The notes beneath the pieces are model-generated. The model did not search any database, had not been told where the DNA came from, and was given only the letters and a program-made list of their open reading frames with translations. The translations under genes were made by a program, and so were the position numbers. Shown piece after piece: positions 9,071 to 18,127 of a stretch of DNA of 64,000 nucleotides. Origin of the DNA: NC2004 sp050874905 (GTDB taxonomy: Bacteria > Bacillota > Clostridia > Lachnospirales > Lachnospiraceae); the NCBI GenBank assembly GCA_050874905.1, contig JBNMLP010000008.1:1-64000 (forward strand), read 5' to 3'. Every line of letters begins with the position of its first letter. The first letter of the stretch is position 1.

Positions 9071-9940
9071 CTACTCTTCTTTCAGCCACGCAATCTCCTC
9101 CTTGTAAGGAGGAATTGTCTTTTTCGTGGAACCTTCCTCACACTTCCATGGAGTTTCTAAAATTTTAGGAATGTGTTCAAATCTCGGATCATGCACAACA
9201 CGATGCAGGGGGACATATCCAATCGTTCCTTCTCCAATATTGGCATGACGGTCTTTTCCTGCTCCCAACGGATTTAAACTGTCATTGATATGAAAAACAG
9301 CAATCTGATCCAAGCCGAGTATTTCATCAAATTCTGCAAACACCTCATCATAATGATGTACCAGATCATATCCGGCGTCATTGACATGGCAGGTATCAAA
9401 GCACACGCGCAGGCGTTCTCTTTTCTCCACACCATCATAGATCTGCTTCAACTGGGAAAAAGTTCGACCCAGTTCACTTCCTTTTCCTGCCATTGTCTCC
9501 AGTGCGATCAGAACATCATCATCATTTTGGGACAGCACTTCATTTAAGCCTTTGATGATCTGAGCGATTCCTGCCTCTTCTCCGGCATTGACATGAGAAC
9601 CCGGATGCAGCACCAGGATCTTACTTTTCATCGCCGCCGTACGGGTAAGCTCTGTTTCCAGAAAAGAAACCGCAAGCTCATACGTTTCTTTTTTTATTGT
9701 ATTGGCAAGGTTGATAATATAAGGGGCATGTACCACGATCTCCTCGATCCCGTGCGCTTTTGCATACTCCCAACCCGCTTCAATATTAAGCTCCTCCACC
9801 GCTTTTCTGCGGGTGTTTTGCGGAGCTCCTGTGTAAAGCATAAAAACGTTTGCTCCGTAAGAAGCCGCCTCTTTCGCCGAGGCTAAAAACATATCCTTAC
9901 CTGCCATGCCCACATGACATCCTATTTTGAGTTCTGCCAT
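9071..9940 (-). CDS. nfo: Endonuclease IV (AP endonuclease)
   Basis: Zinc-dependent TIM-barrel endonuclease that cleaves DNA 5' to abasic sites in base-excision repair. 289 residues, typical length. Conserved family segments include IGCHVGMAGK at the start, HAPYIINLA, VLHPGSH, CFDTCHVNDAGYD and HINDSLNPLGAGKDRHANIG, which supply the metal-binding His, Asp and Glu residues. It starts 15 bases after dut and is last in the nrdD-nrdG-dut-nfo run. Pairing dUTPase with an AP endonuclease is functionally sensible, since uracil in DNA yields abasic sites. Confidence 0.96.
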   Translation of the reverse strand: MAELKIGCHVGMAGKDMFLASAKEAASYGANVFMLYTGAPQNTRRKAVEELNIEAGWEYAKAHGIEEIVVHAPYIINLANTIKKETYELAVSFLETELTRTAAMKSKILVLHPGSHVNAGEEAGIAQIIKGLNEVLSQNDDDVLIALETMAGKGSELGRTFSQLKQIYDGVEKRERLRVCFDTCHVNDAGYDLVHHYDEVFAEFDEILGLDQIAVFHINDSLNPLGAGKDRHANIGEGTIGYVPLHRVVHDPRFEHIPKILETPWKCEEGSTKKTIPPYKEEIAWLKEE

Positions 9941-9955
9941 CTTATTCCACCCTTT

Positions 9956-10390
9956 CTAATTTTTCCCGGTACTTCCATGTCCTCCACGATTCTCATGTTC
10001 CAGTTCCGTTACCGGTTTAAAGACAAGCTCCGGCTGATGCTCCATAATACGGAACTGACAGATGCGGTCATTCACATGAATCTTCGTATCTCTGAGCGCA
10101 TATGCCGGGAAAAACCACTGATCGTTGTCCCCACAATAACTCTCATCAATGACTCCCATACTGTTTGTCTGAATGACGCCAAAATTCTTATAAGTGCTGC
10201 TTCGCGGTACGACGTGTGCTTCATATCCCTCAGGCAGTTCCATTGCTACACCAAGCGGGATCAGCTTAAATTCTCCCTTTTTTAACGTTACGTCGGCAGC
10301 CGCCCGAAGATCGATCCAGTCGGACTTTCCTTCAATATAAGTCAATGGTTCGATCTGGTCAGTAAAATACTTAATCTTAATCTCTTTCAT
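9956..10390 (-). CDS. dut: dUTP diphosphatase
   Basis: Hydrolyses dUTP to dUMP and pyrophosphate, keeping uracil out of DNA and supplying dUMP for thymidylate synthesis. 144 residues, as expected for the homotrimeric family. All five motifs are visible: DLRAA, VPRSSTYKNFG, GVIDESYCGDN, RICQFRI and the C-terminal RGGHGSTG arm that closes over the active site. The start overlaps the end of nrdG by 14 bases and has AAGGAG in front, so the two are translationally coupled. Confidence 0.96.
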   Translation of the reverse strand: MKEIKIKYFTDQIEPLTYIEGKSDWIDLRAAADVTLKKGEFKLIPLGVAMELPEGYEAHVVPRSSTYKNFGVIQTNSMGVIDESYCGDNDQWFFPAYALRDTKIHVNDRICQFRIMEHQPELVFKPVTELEHENRGGHGSTGKN

Positions 10391-10886
10391 AGTCTTCTCC
10401 TTCTTTTATGATCACATTTCCTGTTTCTTTGCTCTTTTTTACATCGATCACCCGCTGATTCGCACTGCCCTTCCAGTGCAGCTTCGGATCAAATAACGCT
10501 TTTACAAATGGACCATCTACTAACACATCTACATAATCCATCACCAGAAGATCGCATACTTCTTCCCACAAATATCCGGTATAAAGCCAGATGGTTTTGT
10601 CCGGAAACTGCTCCTTACACTCTTTCGCAAGCTCTGTCACCTCACCGATATGATCCGGATAAAGCGGGTCTCCCCCACTAAAAGTCAGGCCACTGATGTA
10701 TGGCTTTGCCAATGCCTCCGTGATCTCGGCTCTTGCTTCCTGATCAAAGGCAAGTCCCCCTTTCGCATCCCACGTAACAGGATTATGACAGCCCTCACAG
10801 CGGTGGGAGCAGCCTGCCGTCCACAGAACGACCCGCAATCCATCCCCATTTAACATATCATCTACGGTTATATTATGATAGTTCAA
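10377..10886 (-). CDS. nrdG: Anaerobic ribonucleotide reductase activating protein
   Basis: Radical-SAM activase that installs the glycyl radical on NrdD. 169 residues. The cluster-binding motif CSHRCEGC (CxxxCxxC) lies near residues 26-33 in the context WTAGCSHRCEGCHNP, and the SAM-binding GGDP motif follows in the TFSGGDPLYP segment. The start is a TTG preceded by AAGGAGGAG; no in-frame ATG competes. It lies 18 bases after nrdD in the same operon, the usual arrangement for class III reductases. Confidence 0.96.
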   Translation of the reverse strand: MNYHNITVDDMLNGDGLRVVLWTAGCSHRCEGCHNPVTWDAKGGLAFDQEARAEITEALAKPYISGLTFSGGDPLYPDHIGEVTELAKECKEQFPDKTIWLYTGYLWEEVCDLLVMDYVDVLVDGPFVKALFDPKLHWKGSANQRVIDVKKSKETGNVIIKEGEDYERD

Positions 10887-10904
10887 AATGCTCCTCCTTC
10901 TTTA

Positions 10905-13034
10905 TTACATGGATCTTCTTTCCTTAATCTCTGCCATCTTCGCACGGTTGAGTCTTGTATCTCCTTTTACACGGGAATAGGACAAATAGCCGTTCATCCG
11001 CTCAATCTTGGTAAGGTTGCGGCTGCCACACTTTGGACAGACATCCATTTCCAACTGCTGGTATCCGCAATCATCACAGTAAGCCAACGAAAGATTAACG
11101 CCCTCATAAAAGCCCATTTTCATGGCACGCTTTACTAGAGATCGGATCGCATCCAGATTATAATCGATCGGATATTTCACATACTGGATCTTTCCACCAT
11201 TCGAATATTCCCAGAAACGATATTCCAGATCCTGCTTTTCAATCGGCGTAATATCCTCCGTTACATGACAGTGGAAGCCGTTGCTGACATATTCCCGGTC
11301 GGAAACCTGCTTGATGATACCGTACTTTTTCCGAAACTGCTCGACCTGAAGGCCACACAGATTTTCCGCCGGAGTAGCGTAAATAGCATACAGACGGTGA
11401 TCCTCTTTCTTAAACTGCTCGACAACTTCATTGATATGAATGAGTGTAGCAAGCGCGAAGGAACCATCCTCCACCAGGGATTTCTGGTGATGCAGCTGTT
11501 CCAGCTCATTGAGTGCGGTAAATCCAAACGACGCCGTCGCACTGTCAAGCAGCGGTCTGATCTTATCATGAATTCCCAAATGGCCGCCTAAAAAACCACC
11601 CTCACAGTATGCCAGAGGGTTAGCGGAGGCTTTCATTTCCCCTAAATAATTGTAAGTGCGAAGATGGATCTGACGGATCATATTCAGATAATGATCCAGC
11701 ACTTCGTAAAACGGCTTTCCCTCTTCCTTCGCTTTCTGGTAGATCATCGGCAGATGCAGACTCACCACACCGATATTAAATCGTCCGACATAAACCGGCA
11801 TATCTGCCTCATCCTCCGGCATAATACCGCCTCGCTCATACCACGGAGATAAAAAAGCACGACACCCCATCGGACTGATGATCTTATGATATTTTTTATA
11901 AATGCCCGCAATATAACCTTCTCCGGTCAAACTGAGCCAGTCCGGATACATCGTCTTTGCCGAACACCGGATTCCTTCCTCAAATACATCCTCCAACGGA
12001 CCGCCTGTCCCATGAAGAGCTTCATCGTATAAAAAGACAAGCTTCGGGAAAAGAACCGGTTTCTTGTTTTCCTTTTTGCCCTGACCGCCCCGTCTGACCC
12101 GGAGAGCTGTAATGGATGCCATTTTGGCAAAAGCACCCGTTCCGGTTCCAAACGTGATCGTAATGAACGGATAATCACCACGACTTGATGAAACGGAATT
12201 AAACTTGTATTCCCAGCCCTGAAAGCCCTGGCTCATCTCGGTCTCCACTGCACGCATTGCTTCTTCCCGTGCAAGATCCTCCTTTACTCCGAGCCGGGCA
12301 TAACGCGCAAGATAGATCTGAAAAGACTTCTCAGCATACGGCTCTAACAAAAGATCCACACTTGGTACAGTAAAACCGCCATACTGCTGACTTGCCGCGC
12401 TAAGTACAATGTCACCGATAACATCAAATGCAGTATCCAGCGTTTTCGGTTCATTGTACCAGATATTTCCCATTTCAAAGCCGCCCTCTAACACTGATTT
12501 CACATCGAACAGACAACAGTTCATCGTGTCCCTTCGCGCTGACATATCATGGATATAAATATAGCCCTCATTGTTGGCATCAATTTCCTCCTGTGTCAGG
12601 AAAAACTTTTTATAAAGCTCTTTGTTCAGATGATTCAGCAAAAGACTGCGTTTCGTAGATACCAGTGCGCTGTCGGTGTTGGAGTTTTCCTTATCTCCAA
12701 TATAAAGGATCGACTGGCTCTTGCGGTACACCTCATCCAGCATGGTCACAAAATCCTGCTTGTAATTACGATAATCACGATAGCTCTTTGCCACCTTCGG
12801 ATTCACACGATCCAACGCCCCCTCTACCACGTTATGCATCTGTGCGATCGTGACTTCCGGTGACTGCAGCTGTTCCACCGCATCTTCCACATACTGGCAG
12901 ATAAATGCAAGATCTTCCTTTGTAAACGTCACCATCACACGGTACGCCGACTGCTTTACTGCCGTCACAACCTTCTCAACATTAAAATCCACTTTGGTGT
13001 TATCTTTTTTCACAACCATTACACGATGCTTCAT
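10905..13034 (-). CDS. nrdD: Anaerobic ribonucleoside-triphosphate reductase (class III)
   Basis: Oxygen-sensitive glycyl-radical enzyme reducing NTPs to dNTPs. 709 residues. An ATP-cone regulatory domain occupies the first 90 residues (VVKKDNTKVDFNVEKVV), followed by the ten-stranded barrel. Near the C-terminus are a zinc site (CDDC and CPKC pairs) and the glycyl-radical region with RMNGYL. Intact catalytic and radical regions indicate an active enzyme and an anaerobic lifestyle. It is first gene of the operon with nrdG, dut and nfo. The ATG at 13034 has GGAGG six bases upstream; an ATG five bases earlier leads directly to a stop. A candidate NrdR box lies in the 5' region. Confidence 0.97.
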   Translation of the reverse strand: MKHRVMVVKKDNTKVDFNVEKVVTAVKQSAYRVMVTFTKEDLAFICQYVEDAVEQLQSPEVTIAQMHNVVEGALDRVNPKVAKSYRDYRNYKQDFVTMLDEVYRKSQSILYIGDKENSNTDSALVSTKRSLLLNHLNKELYKKFFLTQEEIDANNEGYIYIHDMSARRDTMNCCLFDVKSVLEGGFEMGNIWYNEPKTLDTAFDVIGDIVLSAASQQYGGFTVPSVDLLLEPYAEKSFQIYLARYARLGVKEDLAREEAMRAVETEMSQGFQGWEYKFNSVSSSRGDYPFITITFGTGTGAFAKMASITALRVRRGGQGKKENKKPVLFPKLVFLYDEALHGTGGPLEDVFEEGIRCSAKTMYPDWLSLTGEGYIAGIYKKYHKIISPMGCRAFLSPWYERGGIMPEDEADMPVYVGRFNIGVVSLHLPMIYQKAKEEGKPFYEVLDHYLNMIRQIHLRTYNYLGEMKASANPLAYCEGGFLGGHLGIHDKIRPLLDSATASFGFTALNELEQLHHQKSLVEDGSFALATLIHINEVVEQFKKEDHRLYAIYATPAENLCGLQVEQFRKKYGIIKQVSDREYVSNGFHCHVTEDITPIEKQDLEYRFWEYSNGGKIQYVKYPIDYNLDAIRSLVKRAMKMGFYEGVNLSLAYCDDCGYQQLEMDVCPKCGSRNLTKIERMNGYLSYSRVKGDTRLNRAKMAEIKERRSM

Positions 13035-13054
13035 GCCATTCCTCCTTTGCTGCT

Positions 13055-13070
13055 ACACAATAAAATGTAT
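13055..13070 (-). promoter_or_regulatory. Candidate NrdR box upstream of nrdD
   Basis: The 16-base sequence ATACATTTTATTGTGT matches the NrdR operator pattern (acaCwAtATaTwGtgt) at about 13 of 16 positions. It lies 21 bases before the nrdD start, after a -10-like TATACT (13087-13082). A weaker half-match (11 of 16) is at 13109-13124; the centre spacing of 54 bases is longer than the common three-turn spacing. Confidence 0.5.
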
Positions 13071-13249
13071 GTTTAGTATCTTAGTATACCATATCATGGG
13101 CAGTTACACCACTATATCTTCCTTTTTCTGCACGCTTTCCGGCACCATTTTCTTTTCCTGCCCCAAAATTGCAAGACTTTTTTAATATTTTTTACAGCTT
13201 TTCTGTGATAAAATGGAATCTAAAGCATTAACTTATTGAGGAGAAGAAA

Positions 13250-13837
13250 ATGGAATCAACCAAAGCTTATATCAAAGAGGATCGTTCCATCTATATAGAC
13301 GAAAGCATTTTTTCTGATATTGCGGCCGGAGACCGTGACGCCTTTGCTGCGCTCTATGAAACCTGTTCTCGTGCCGTGTACGCCTTTTTGCTTACCTATG
13401 TAAAAAATACAGAAGATGCCAGCGATCTCATGCAGGATACCTTTTTGAAGATCCGCTCGGCAGCCGGACTTTATAAGCCCTATGGCAAACCAATGGCATG
13501 GATCTATACGATCGCCCGTAATTTTGCACTGATGAAACTTCGCAAAGATACGGCGCATCCTCAGGATGAATTAACAGAAACCAGCGCAGTTACCACCAGC
13601 GTCGAGAAACAGATCGAGCAGAAGCTTTTGATCCGGGATGCTTTAGCAATCCTTTCCGAAGAGGATGTAAAGATCGTAGTGCTGCATGCAGTCAATGGCA
13701 TGAAGCACCGGGAGATCGCAGAGCTTATGGGACTTTCCTTAACTGCCACCCTGAACCGCTACCACCGCGCTTTAAAGAAATTGAAAAAACAGATAGGAGG
13801 TGAGTCTTATGAATCGTGTGGAACGCCAACTGAATGA
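13250..13837 (+). CDS. ECF-type RNA polymerase sigma factor
   Basis: Alternative sigma factor of about 195 residues. The sigma-70 region 2 is recognisable (AFAALYETCSRAVYAF, then DASDLMQDTFLKI), as is a region 4 helix-turn-helix (KHREIAELMGLSLTATLNRYHRALKKL). There is no region 1 or 3, as in ECF (group 4) factors. It has a good site (GAGGAGA) before the ATG. The next gene begins inside its last 29 bases and encodes a transmembrane RsgI-like protein, almost certainly its anti-sigma partner. The target promoters and inducing signal are unknown. Confidence 0.9.
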   Translation: MESTKAYIKEDRSIYIDESIFSDIAAGDRDAFAALYETCSRAVYAFLLTYVKNTEDASDLMQDTFLKIRSAAGLYKPYGKPMAWIYTIARNFALMKLRKDTAHPQDELTETSAVTTSVEKQIEQKLLIRDALAILSEEDVKIVVLHAVNGMKHREIAELMGLSLTATLNRYHRALKKLKKQIGGESYESCGTPTE

Positions 13838-14936
13838 ATCTTTTGACCAGATCTGTCCGGATTTTGACCACATATTGGAAACGATAGAACAAACTCCGGT
13901 TACCCCCATGCAGATACCCGATTCCATTGTCAGGCAGAATGTCCCTGTCACCCACCATCCACTTTCTTTCCTGAAAGAAAAAACATCCGGCATGTTCTCC
14001 TCCCTGCGAGGCAGATCCGCACTCGCATATGCCTTGAGTTTTCTTTTGATCGTAAGCCTTACGAGCGGAATTTTTATCAACCGTTCTTATGTGAAAGCAG
14101 AAAGTCTGATCGCCATTGACGTAAACCCAAGTCTGGAGCTTGTCACAAACAAGAAAAACAAGGTAACAAAAGTGATTGGAAAAAATGAAGATGCCGCCGC
14201 GATCATCGATGACATGAATCTGAAAAATGTAGATTTAAACATTGCAGTGAATGCACTGATCGGTTCGATGTTAAAGCATGGCTACCTGCAGGACGACGAA
14301 AACATTGTCTTAGTTTCCGTATCCAGCCGTGATCAGAAAAAAGCAAAGCAGATCCAGAACGACATTGAAGAAGATTTCACAAGCTCGCTTGCCGTCATTG
14401 ACAAGGAAGCAACCGTGATCAAGCAGGACATCGTAAAAGATTCCTCGTTAAGCAAACAATCCAGCGAATATGGTATCTCGGAAGGAAAGATGCAGTTTAT
14501 CAATGAATTGCTCGCCTTAGATCCAAGTCTCAACAGCAATGTATTAGCTGCTATGAGCATCAACGAGTTGGCAAGCTTAGCCAAACAATATCACATGATC
14601 CCGGAAACAGATACTTCTCCGTCCCCATCCATTACCGGAACAACCACGGAAGAAAAGAGGGAAGACAAGAAAAAGCCTGCCTCAGCAGATTCCGATCCGG
14701 AGGATTCCAAAAAGGAGGAAAATGCAGACAATGTAACTTCTGACGAAGAAACGGATGATACAGAGGACAGTGATGACGAGGATTTCCCAGACGAAGAAGA
14801 CGACGATTCTTCCTCTGGCAAGATAGACCAGAAATCAGATACCACAGAAGCCCCTTCTTCCCCGAATACGATCAACGAAGACGAGGAACCCGACACAAAC
14901 AATGACCAGACGAATCGTCCCATTACTCTGGATTAA
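13809..14936 (+). CDS. RsgI-like transmembrane anti-sigma factor
   Basis: 375 residues: a cytoplasmic part of about 70 residues, one membrane helix (about 71-91), an extracellular domain and a long acidic C-terminal tail. The extracellular sequence AIDVNPSLELVTNKKNKV is the signature of the middle domain of RsgI anti-SigI proteins. In RsgI family members the Asn-Pro bond in this motif is reported to be a self-cleavage site used in signalling; here it is N106-P107. The partner is an ECF sigma rather than SigI. The start at 13809 has AGGAGG eight bases upstream; a GTG frame start at 13800 overlaps that site. The final 100 residues are nearly all Asp, Glu, Ser and Thr and may form a wall-spanning tether. 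No carbohydrate-binding domain is visible. Confidence 0.85.
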   Translation: MNRVERQLNESFDQICPDFDHILETIEQTPVTPMQIPDSIVRQNVPVTHHPLSFLKEKTSGMFSSLRGRSALAYALSFLLIVSLTSGIFINRSYVKAESLIAIDVNPSLELVTNKKNKVTKVIGKNEDAAAIIDDMNLKNVDLNIAVNALIGSMLKHGYLQDDENIVLVSVSSRDQKKAKQIQNDIEEDFTSSLAVIDKEATVIKQDIVKDSSLSKQSSEYGISEGKMQFINELLALDPSLNSNVLAAMSINELASLAKQYHMIPETDTSPSPSITGTTTEEKREDKKKPASADSDPEDSKKEENADNVTSDEETDDTEDSDDEDFPDEEDDDSSSGKIDQKSDTTEAPSSPNTINEDEEPDTNNDQTNRPITLD

Positions 14937-14950
14937 ATATTCATAACCAA

Positions 14951-14983
14951 AAAGGATGCACCAGTCAGTGAGGTGCATCCTTT
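14951..14983. terminator. Bidirectional terminator between convergent genes
   Basis: A 12-bp hairpin arm (AAAGGATGCACC with its complement) sits between the convergent anti-sigma and kinase genes. T-runs follow on the plus strand and A's precede it, so it can serve both directions. Confidence 0.85.
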
Positions 14984-14988
14984 TCCTT

Positions 14989-16668
14989 TTAGAAGAAAAA
15001 TCCCTTTTTCTTTTTTTCTTTTTTCTCTGCAATATCAGACAAATGTGTTTTCTGCGCCATGCGAAGCCGCATCTGCGTACCTACATCCTTCGTCAGATTA
15101 TCTGATCCATTAGAAACAAAGACGTTGTCCTGTGCTGTCTTTAAAGAAAGTTTCACATGCTCCGGCTCTTTCTTGCTCTCCCGTTCTTCACGCAACTCCT
15201 CTGAAACAGAGATTGGCTTTTTGGGGATCTGCATTGTGGTATGTTGGTGTTCCGCCGGTATATATTCCTTCGCATGCTTATCTCGCAGTGCAATAAAAAG
15301 CTTCAGCTTTTCTTCATTGGCGATCCGCCCGTTTTCCATTAAATGCTGCATTTCCATCTCATTATAAAAAGAACGGATTCCTTTGTAGTTCAGACAGTAA
15401 TAGCCCTTTGCCAGAGAATGGCTGACATAGTAATAATTGTCATTGGCATTTAAATGCTCCAAAAGATCAAGTACCGGATAATTTTTTAAACTGCCGCCGA
15501 CCGGCTGAATATAGTTCTGATATACGATCAGATTATTCACCGCATATTTGGCAGACTTGATATCCTGAAGAAGCTGCTCCGGTTCTATATCGATCACCTT
15601 GTTATTATTCGTATCATACAAACGATAACCCATGATCTTACCATCCCGTTCCTGAAACGTTGCGATCATATGAAGATCCTTCACCCTGTTCTGCTCTGTG
15701 GTAAGTGCAAGCCGCAGATCTCTCACACTCTGAAAACGGTCACTTCCCCGTACACGTAAGCCCTTTTCGATCGCCTCACACTGCGCTTTTGTAATATCTA
15801 AATGGAAATCCTGAAGCGGGATATGCTCATCGTCCACCAGACGATCCATCGCCTCCGGCAGAATATGATCCGTCATCATCTTATACATCGTTGCACAAAG
15901 GGCATACACATCCGTCCACGGTCCCTGTTTTCCCTTGGTACGGTACTGCTCCTCCGGTGCATATCCACGTTTTAAAATGATCGTCAGGCTTTTGCCGCTC
16001 TCATCATTCGTCAGACGTGCAGCTCCAAAATCGATCAGCTTAAATGCCCCATCCACCCGGATCATAATATTATCCGGACTGATATCACGATGGATCACAC
16101 CTTTTTCATGAATTTTCTCTAACGCTAACAGCACCGGCATCATCAGCTCGATCGTTTCTGTCGGACTTAAGGTACCATTCGTCTGAAGATATTCCTTTAA
16201 TGTGATTCCTTCCACATACTCCATTACAATGTAGGCAGTATTGTTCTCATGGAAAAAGTCACGGATGGAAACAATTCCTTCCAGATCTCCAAACTGCTGC
16301 AACACCTGTGCCTCATGGGTATATTTGTCAAATCCGTTTTTATAAAGATTCTCATCCTTTTTGTTGTAAAAATATACATAGGTCGAACCGCCATGGGTAC
16401 AGTCACGACTCGCCACATTGATTGGAAAATACTCTTTGATCGCAACCGGAGTTTCATTCAGTTTATCCCAGCCAATATAAGTAATACCGAAGCCGCCCTC
16501 TCCGATCACCTTGCCTACAACATAACGGTTGTGCAGCAGAGTTTTGAGCGGAAGACTGCGTGGATTTGGTTCATATGCTTCCTCTGCAAATCCACAGTAT
16601 GGACATACTTCAATATCCTTTGGCACCATTGCCATACATGAATAGCATAAACGTTTTTCTCCGTTCAT
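14989..16668 (-). CDS. Ser/Thr protein kinase with N-terminal zinc ribbon
   Basis: Hanks-type kinase of about 559 residues, probably cytoplasmic since no membrane helix is evident. A zinc ribbon (CYSC...CPYCG, residues 8-26) precedes the kinase domain (about 48-315). Visible motifs are a glycine loop GEGGFGITY, the ATP-binding lysine in VAIKEYFP, catalytic HRDISPDN, metal-binding DFGAA and APEEQY. The catalytic-loop Lys normally seen in HRDxKPxN is Ser. The C-terminal 240 residues are not recognised and end in a Lys-rich tail. The start at 16668 (GGGGGA upstream) is preferred over TTG at 16689. It is separated from the second kinase cluster by dgt and does not carry PASTA repeats, so it is not the usual PrkC. 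Confidence 0.9.
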   Translation of the reverse strand: MNGEKRLCYSCMAMVPKDIEVCPYCGFAEEAYEPNPRSLPLKTLLHNRYVVGKVIGEGGFGITYIGWDKLNETPVAIKEYFPINVASRDCTHGGSTYVYFYNKKDENLYKNGFDKYTHEAQVLQQFGDLEGIVSIRDFFHENNTAYIVMEYVEGITLKEYLQTNGTLSPTETIELMMPVLLALEKIHEKGVIHRDISPDNIMIRVDGAFKLIDFGAARLTNDESGKSLTIILKRGYAPEEQYRTKGKQGPWTDVYALCATMYKMMTDHILPEAMDRLVDDEHIPLQDFHLDITKAQCEAIEKGLRVRGSDRFQSVRDLRLALTTEQNRVKDLHMIATFQERDGKIMGYRLYDTNNNKVIDIEPEQLLQDIKSAKYAVNNLIVYQNYIQPVGGSLKNYPVLDLLEHLNANDNYYYVSHSLAKGYYCLNYKGIRSFYNEMEMQHLMENGRIANEEKLKLFIALRDKHAKEYIPAEHQHTTMQIPKKPISVSEELREERESKKEPEHVKLSLKTAQDNVFVSNGSDNLTKDVGTQMRLRMAQKTHLSDIAEKKEKKKKGFFF

Positions 16669-16756
16669 CCGAAAATCCCCCGATTCCAATCATAAAATGC
16701 AAAATTATCTAATTTAATAATAACTGGTATAGAGGGAAAATGCAATCACATTTTCT

Positions 16757-16785
16757 TTGAAACGCAAGAATAGGTATGCTACAAT
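16757..16785 (+). promoter_or_regulatory. Promoter of dgt
   Basis: TTGAAA (16757-16762), a 17-base spacer, then TACAAT (16780-16785), about 50 bases before the dgt start. Confidence 0.75.
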
Positions 16786-16838
16786 AAACCCACAGAAATA
16801 AGTATTTTTTAGTTCTTTCCAAAGAAAAGGAGCATGCT

Positions 16839-18050
16839 ATGTCAAAATACCATAAACTAAGCGAAGAAACACAAGCACGCATTTTATCCGACCGCAGGGA
16901 GCATATCACAAATCCCAGCCGCACACCAGATGAAGCGATCATAAGGAAGAATCCGGATCGGGACAAAGCAAGCCTTTGGCGACCTGCCTTTGCCCGTGAC
17001 ATTGATAAGATCATGAATCTTCCCTATTACAATCGTTATGCCGATAAAACACAGGTATTTTCTTTCTATAAAAATGATGACATCTGCCGCCGTTTCTTAC
17101 ACGTGCAGCTTGTTTCCCGCCATGCCAGAAGCATCGGCCGCCTGCTGGGACTAAACGAAGATCTGATCGAAGCCATCGCACTGGGACACGATATTGGACA
17201 CACGCCGTTCGGACATGCCGGAGAACGCCTGTTAAGCCAGAAATTGCAAGAGCATACCGGAAGGTATTTTCATCACAATGTCCACAGCGTACGGGTGCTT
17301 GAAACGCTTGCCCCGTGGAACATCAGTTTACAGACTCTGGACGGAGTATTATGTCACAACGGAGAACTGGAATTGCAGGAATACCGCCCGGTTTCAGAGC
17401 GAGATTTTGCCACACTTGATAAGATGGTAGAGCAATCCTATACCGATGATGCTGTCATCAAGCAGTTTGTTCCCATGACACTGGAAGGCTGTGTGGTTCG
17501 TGTCTGCGACATTATCGCCTATCTCGGAAAAGATCGCCAAGATGCCTTGCGCCTCGGTATGCTTTCCGATGAATCTCCGTTTTATAATGATACCATCGGA
17601 CATACCAATCCAGAGATCATCAACAATATGATCGTGAATATCATTGAAAACAGTTACGGAAAACCATATCTGAAAATGGATGATGCCTATTTTGAAGCAT
17701 TTAAAAATGCAAAAAAAGAAAATTACAGCATTATTTATCGTCAGGACAGCATGAATGACGTATTTCAGACACAGGTTACCCCTATGTTTGATGCTGTTTA
17801 TGAAGCCCTGTTAAAACAGGCCAAGAGTGGGCAGATCTCCTCTTTGTTCTACAAGCATCACATCGCCTTTTTACAGCAGTGCAATGCCTATGTACCGGAT
17901 TTTTCGCTGGAAGCCTATTTAGAAACAGAGCCAAACCAGCAGGTCGTAGATTATATTGCAAGTATGACCGACGATTACTTTGTAGATCTTTATCACACAC
18001 TCTTTCCAAAAGGAAATTATCACATTCCTTACCGTGGTTATTTCTCTTAA
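16839..18050 (+). CDS. dgt: dGTPase-family HD-domain triphosphohydrolase
   Basis: Predicted deoxynucleoside triphosphohydrolase releasing tripolyphosphate from dGTP or other dNTPs. 403 residues. The HD domain is clear: RRFLHVQLVSRHARSIGR supplies the first His, and ALGHDIGHTPFGHAGE the HD pair plus the second conserved GHxGE. The N-terminal RDKASLWRPAFARDIDKI segment matches dGTPase family proteins. Plus strand, single gene, own promoter, and a terminator right after. It lies a few kb from the dNTP-producing nrdD operon, but on the other strand and not co-regulated in any visible way. Substrate preference cannot be read from the sequence. Confidence 0.9.
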   Translation: MSKYHKLSEETQARILSDRREHITNPSRTPDEAIIRKNPDRDKASLWRPAFARDIDKIMNLPYYNRYADKTQVFSFYKNDDICRRFLHVQLVSRHARSIGRLLGLNEDLIEAIALGHDIGHTPFGHAGERLLSQKLQEHTGRYFHHNVHSVRVLETLAPWNISLQTLDGVLCHNGELELQEYRPVSERDFATLDKMVEQSYTDDAVIKQFVPMTLEGCVVRVCDIIAYLGKDRQDALRLGMLSDESPFYNDTIGHTNPEIINNMIVNIIENSYGKPYLKMDDAYFEAFKNAKKENYSIIYRQDSMNDVFQTQVTPMFDAVYEALLKQAKSGQISSLFYKHHIAFLQQCNAYVPDFSLEAYLETEPNQQVVDYIASMTDDYFVDLYHTLFPKGNYHIPYRGYFS

Positions 18051-18086
18051 ACGAAACCGTCTTTATCCGGCTGGTTCAAAAACGCA

Positions 18087-18120
18087 AAAAAACAACTCCC
18101 GTTATGGAAGTTGTTTTTTT
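18087..18120. terminator. Bidirectional terminator after dgt
   Basis: The hairpin AACAACTcc/ggaAGTTGTT is flanked by an A-run on the left and eight T's on the right. It serves dgt (plus) and the FHA gene (minus). Confidence 0.85.
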
Positions 18121-18127
18121 ACGTTTA

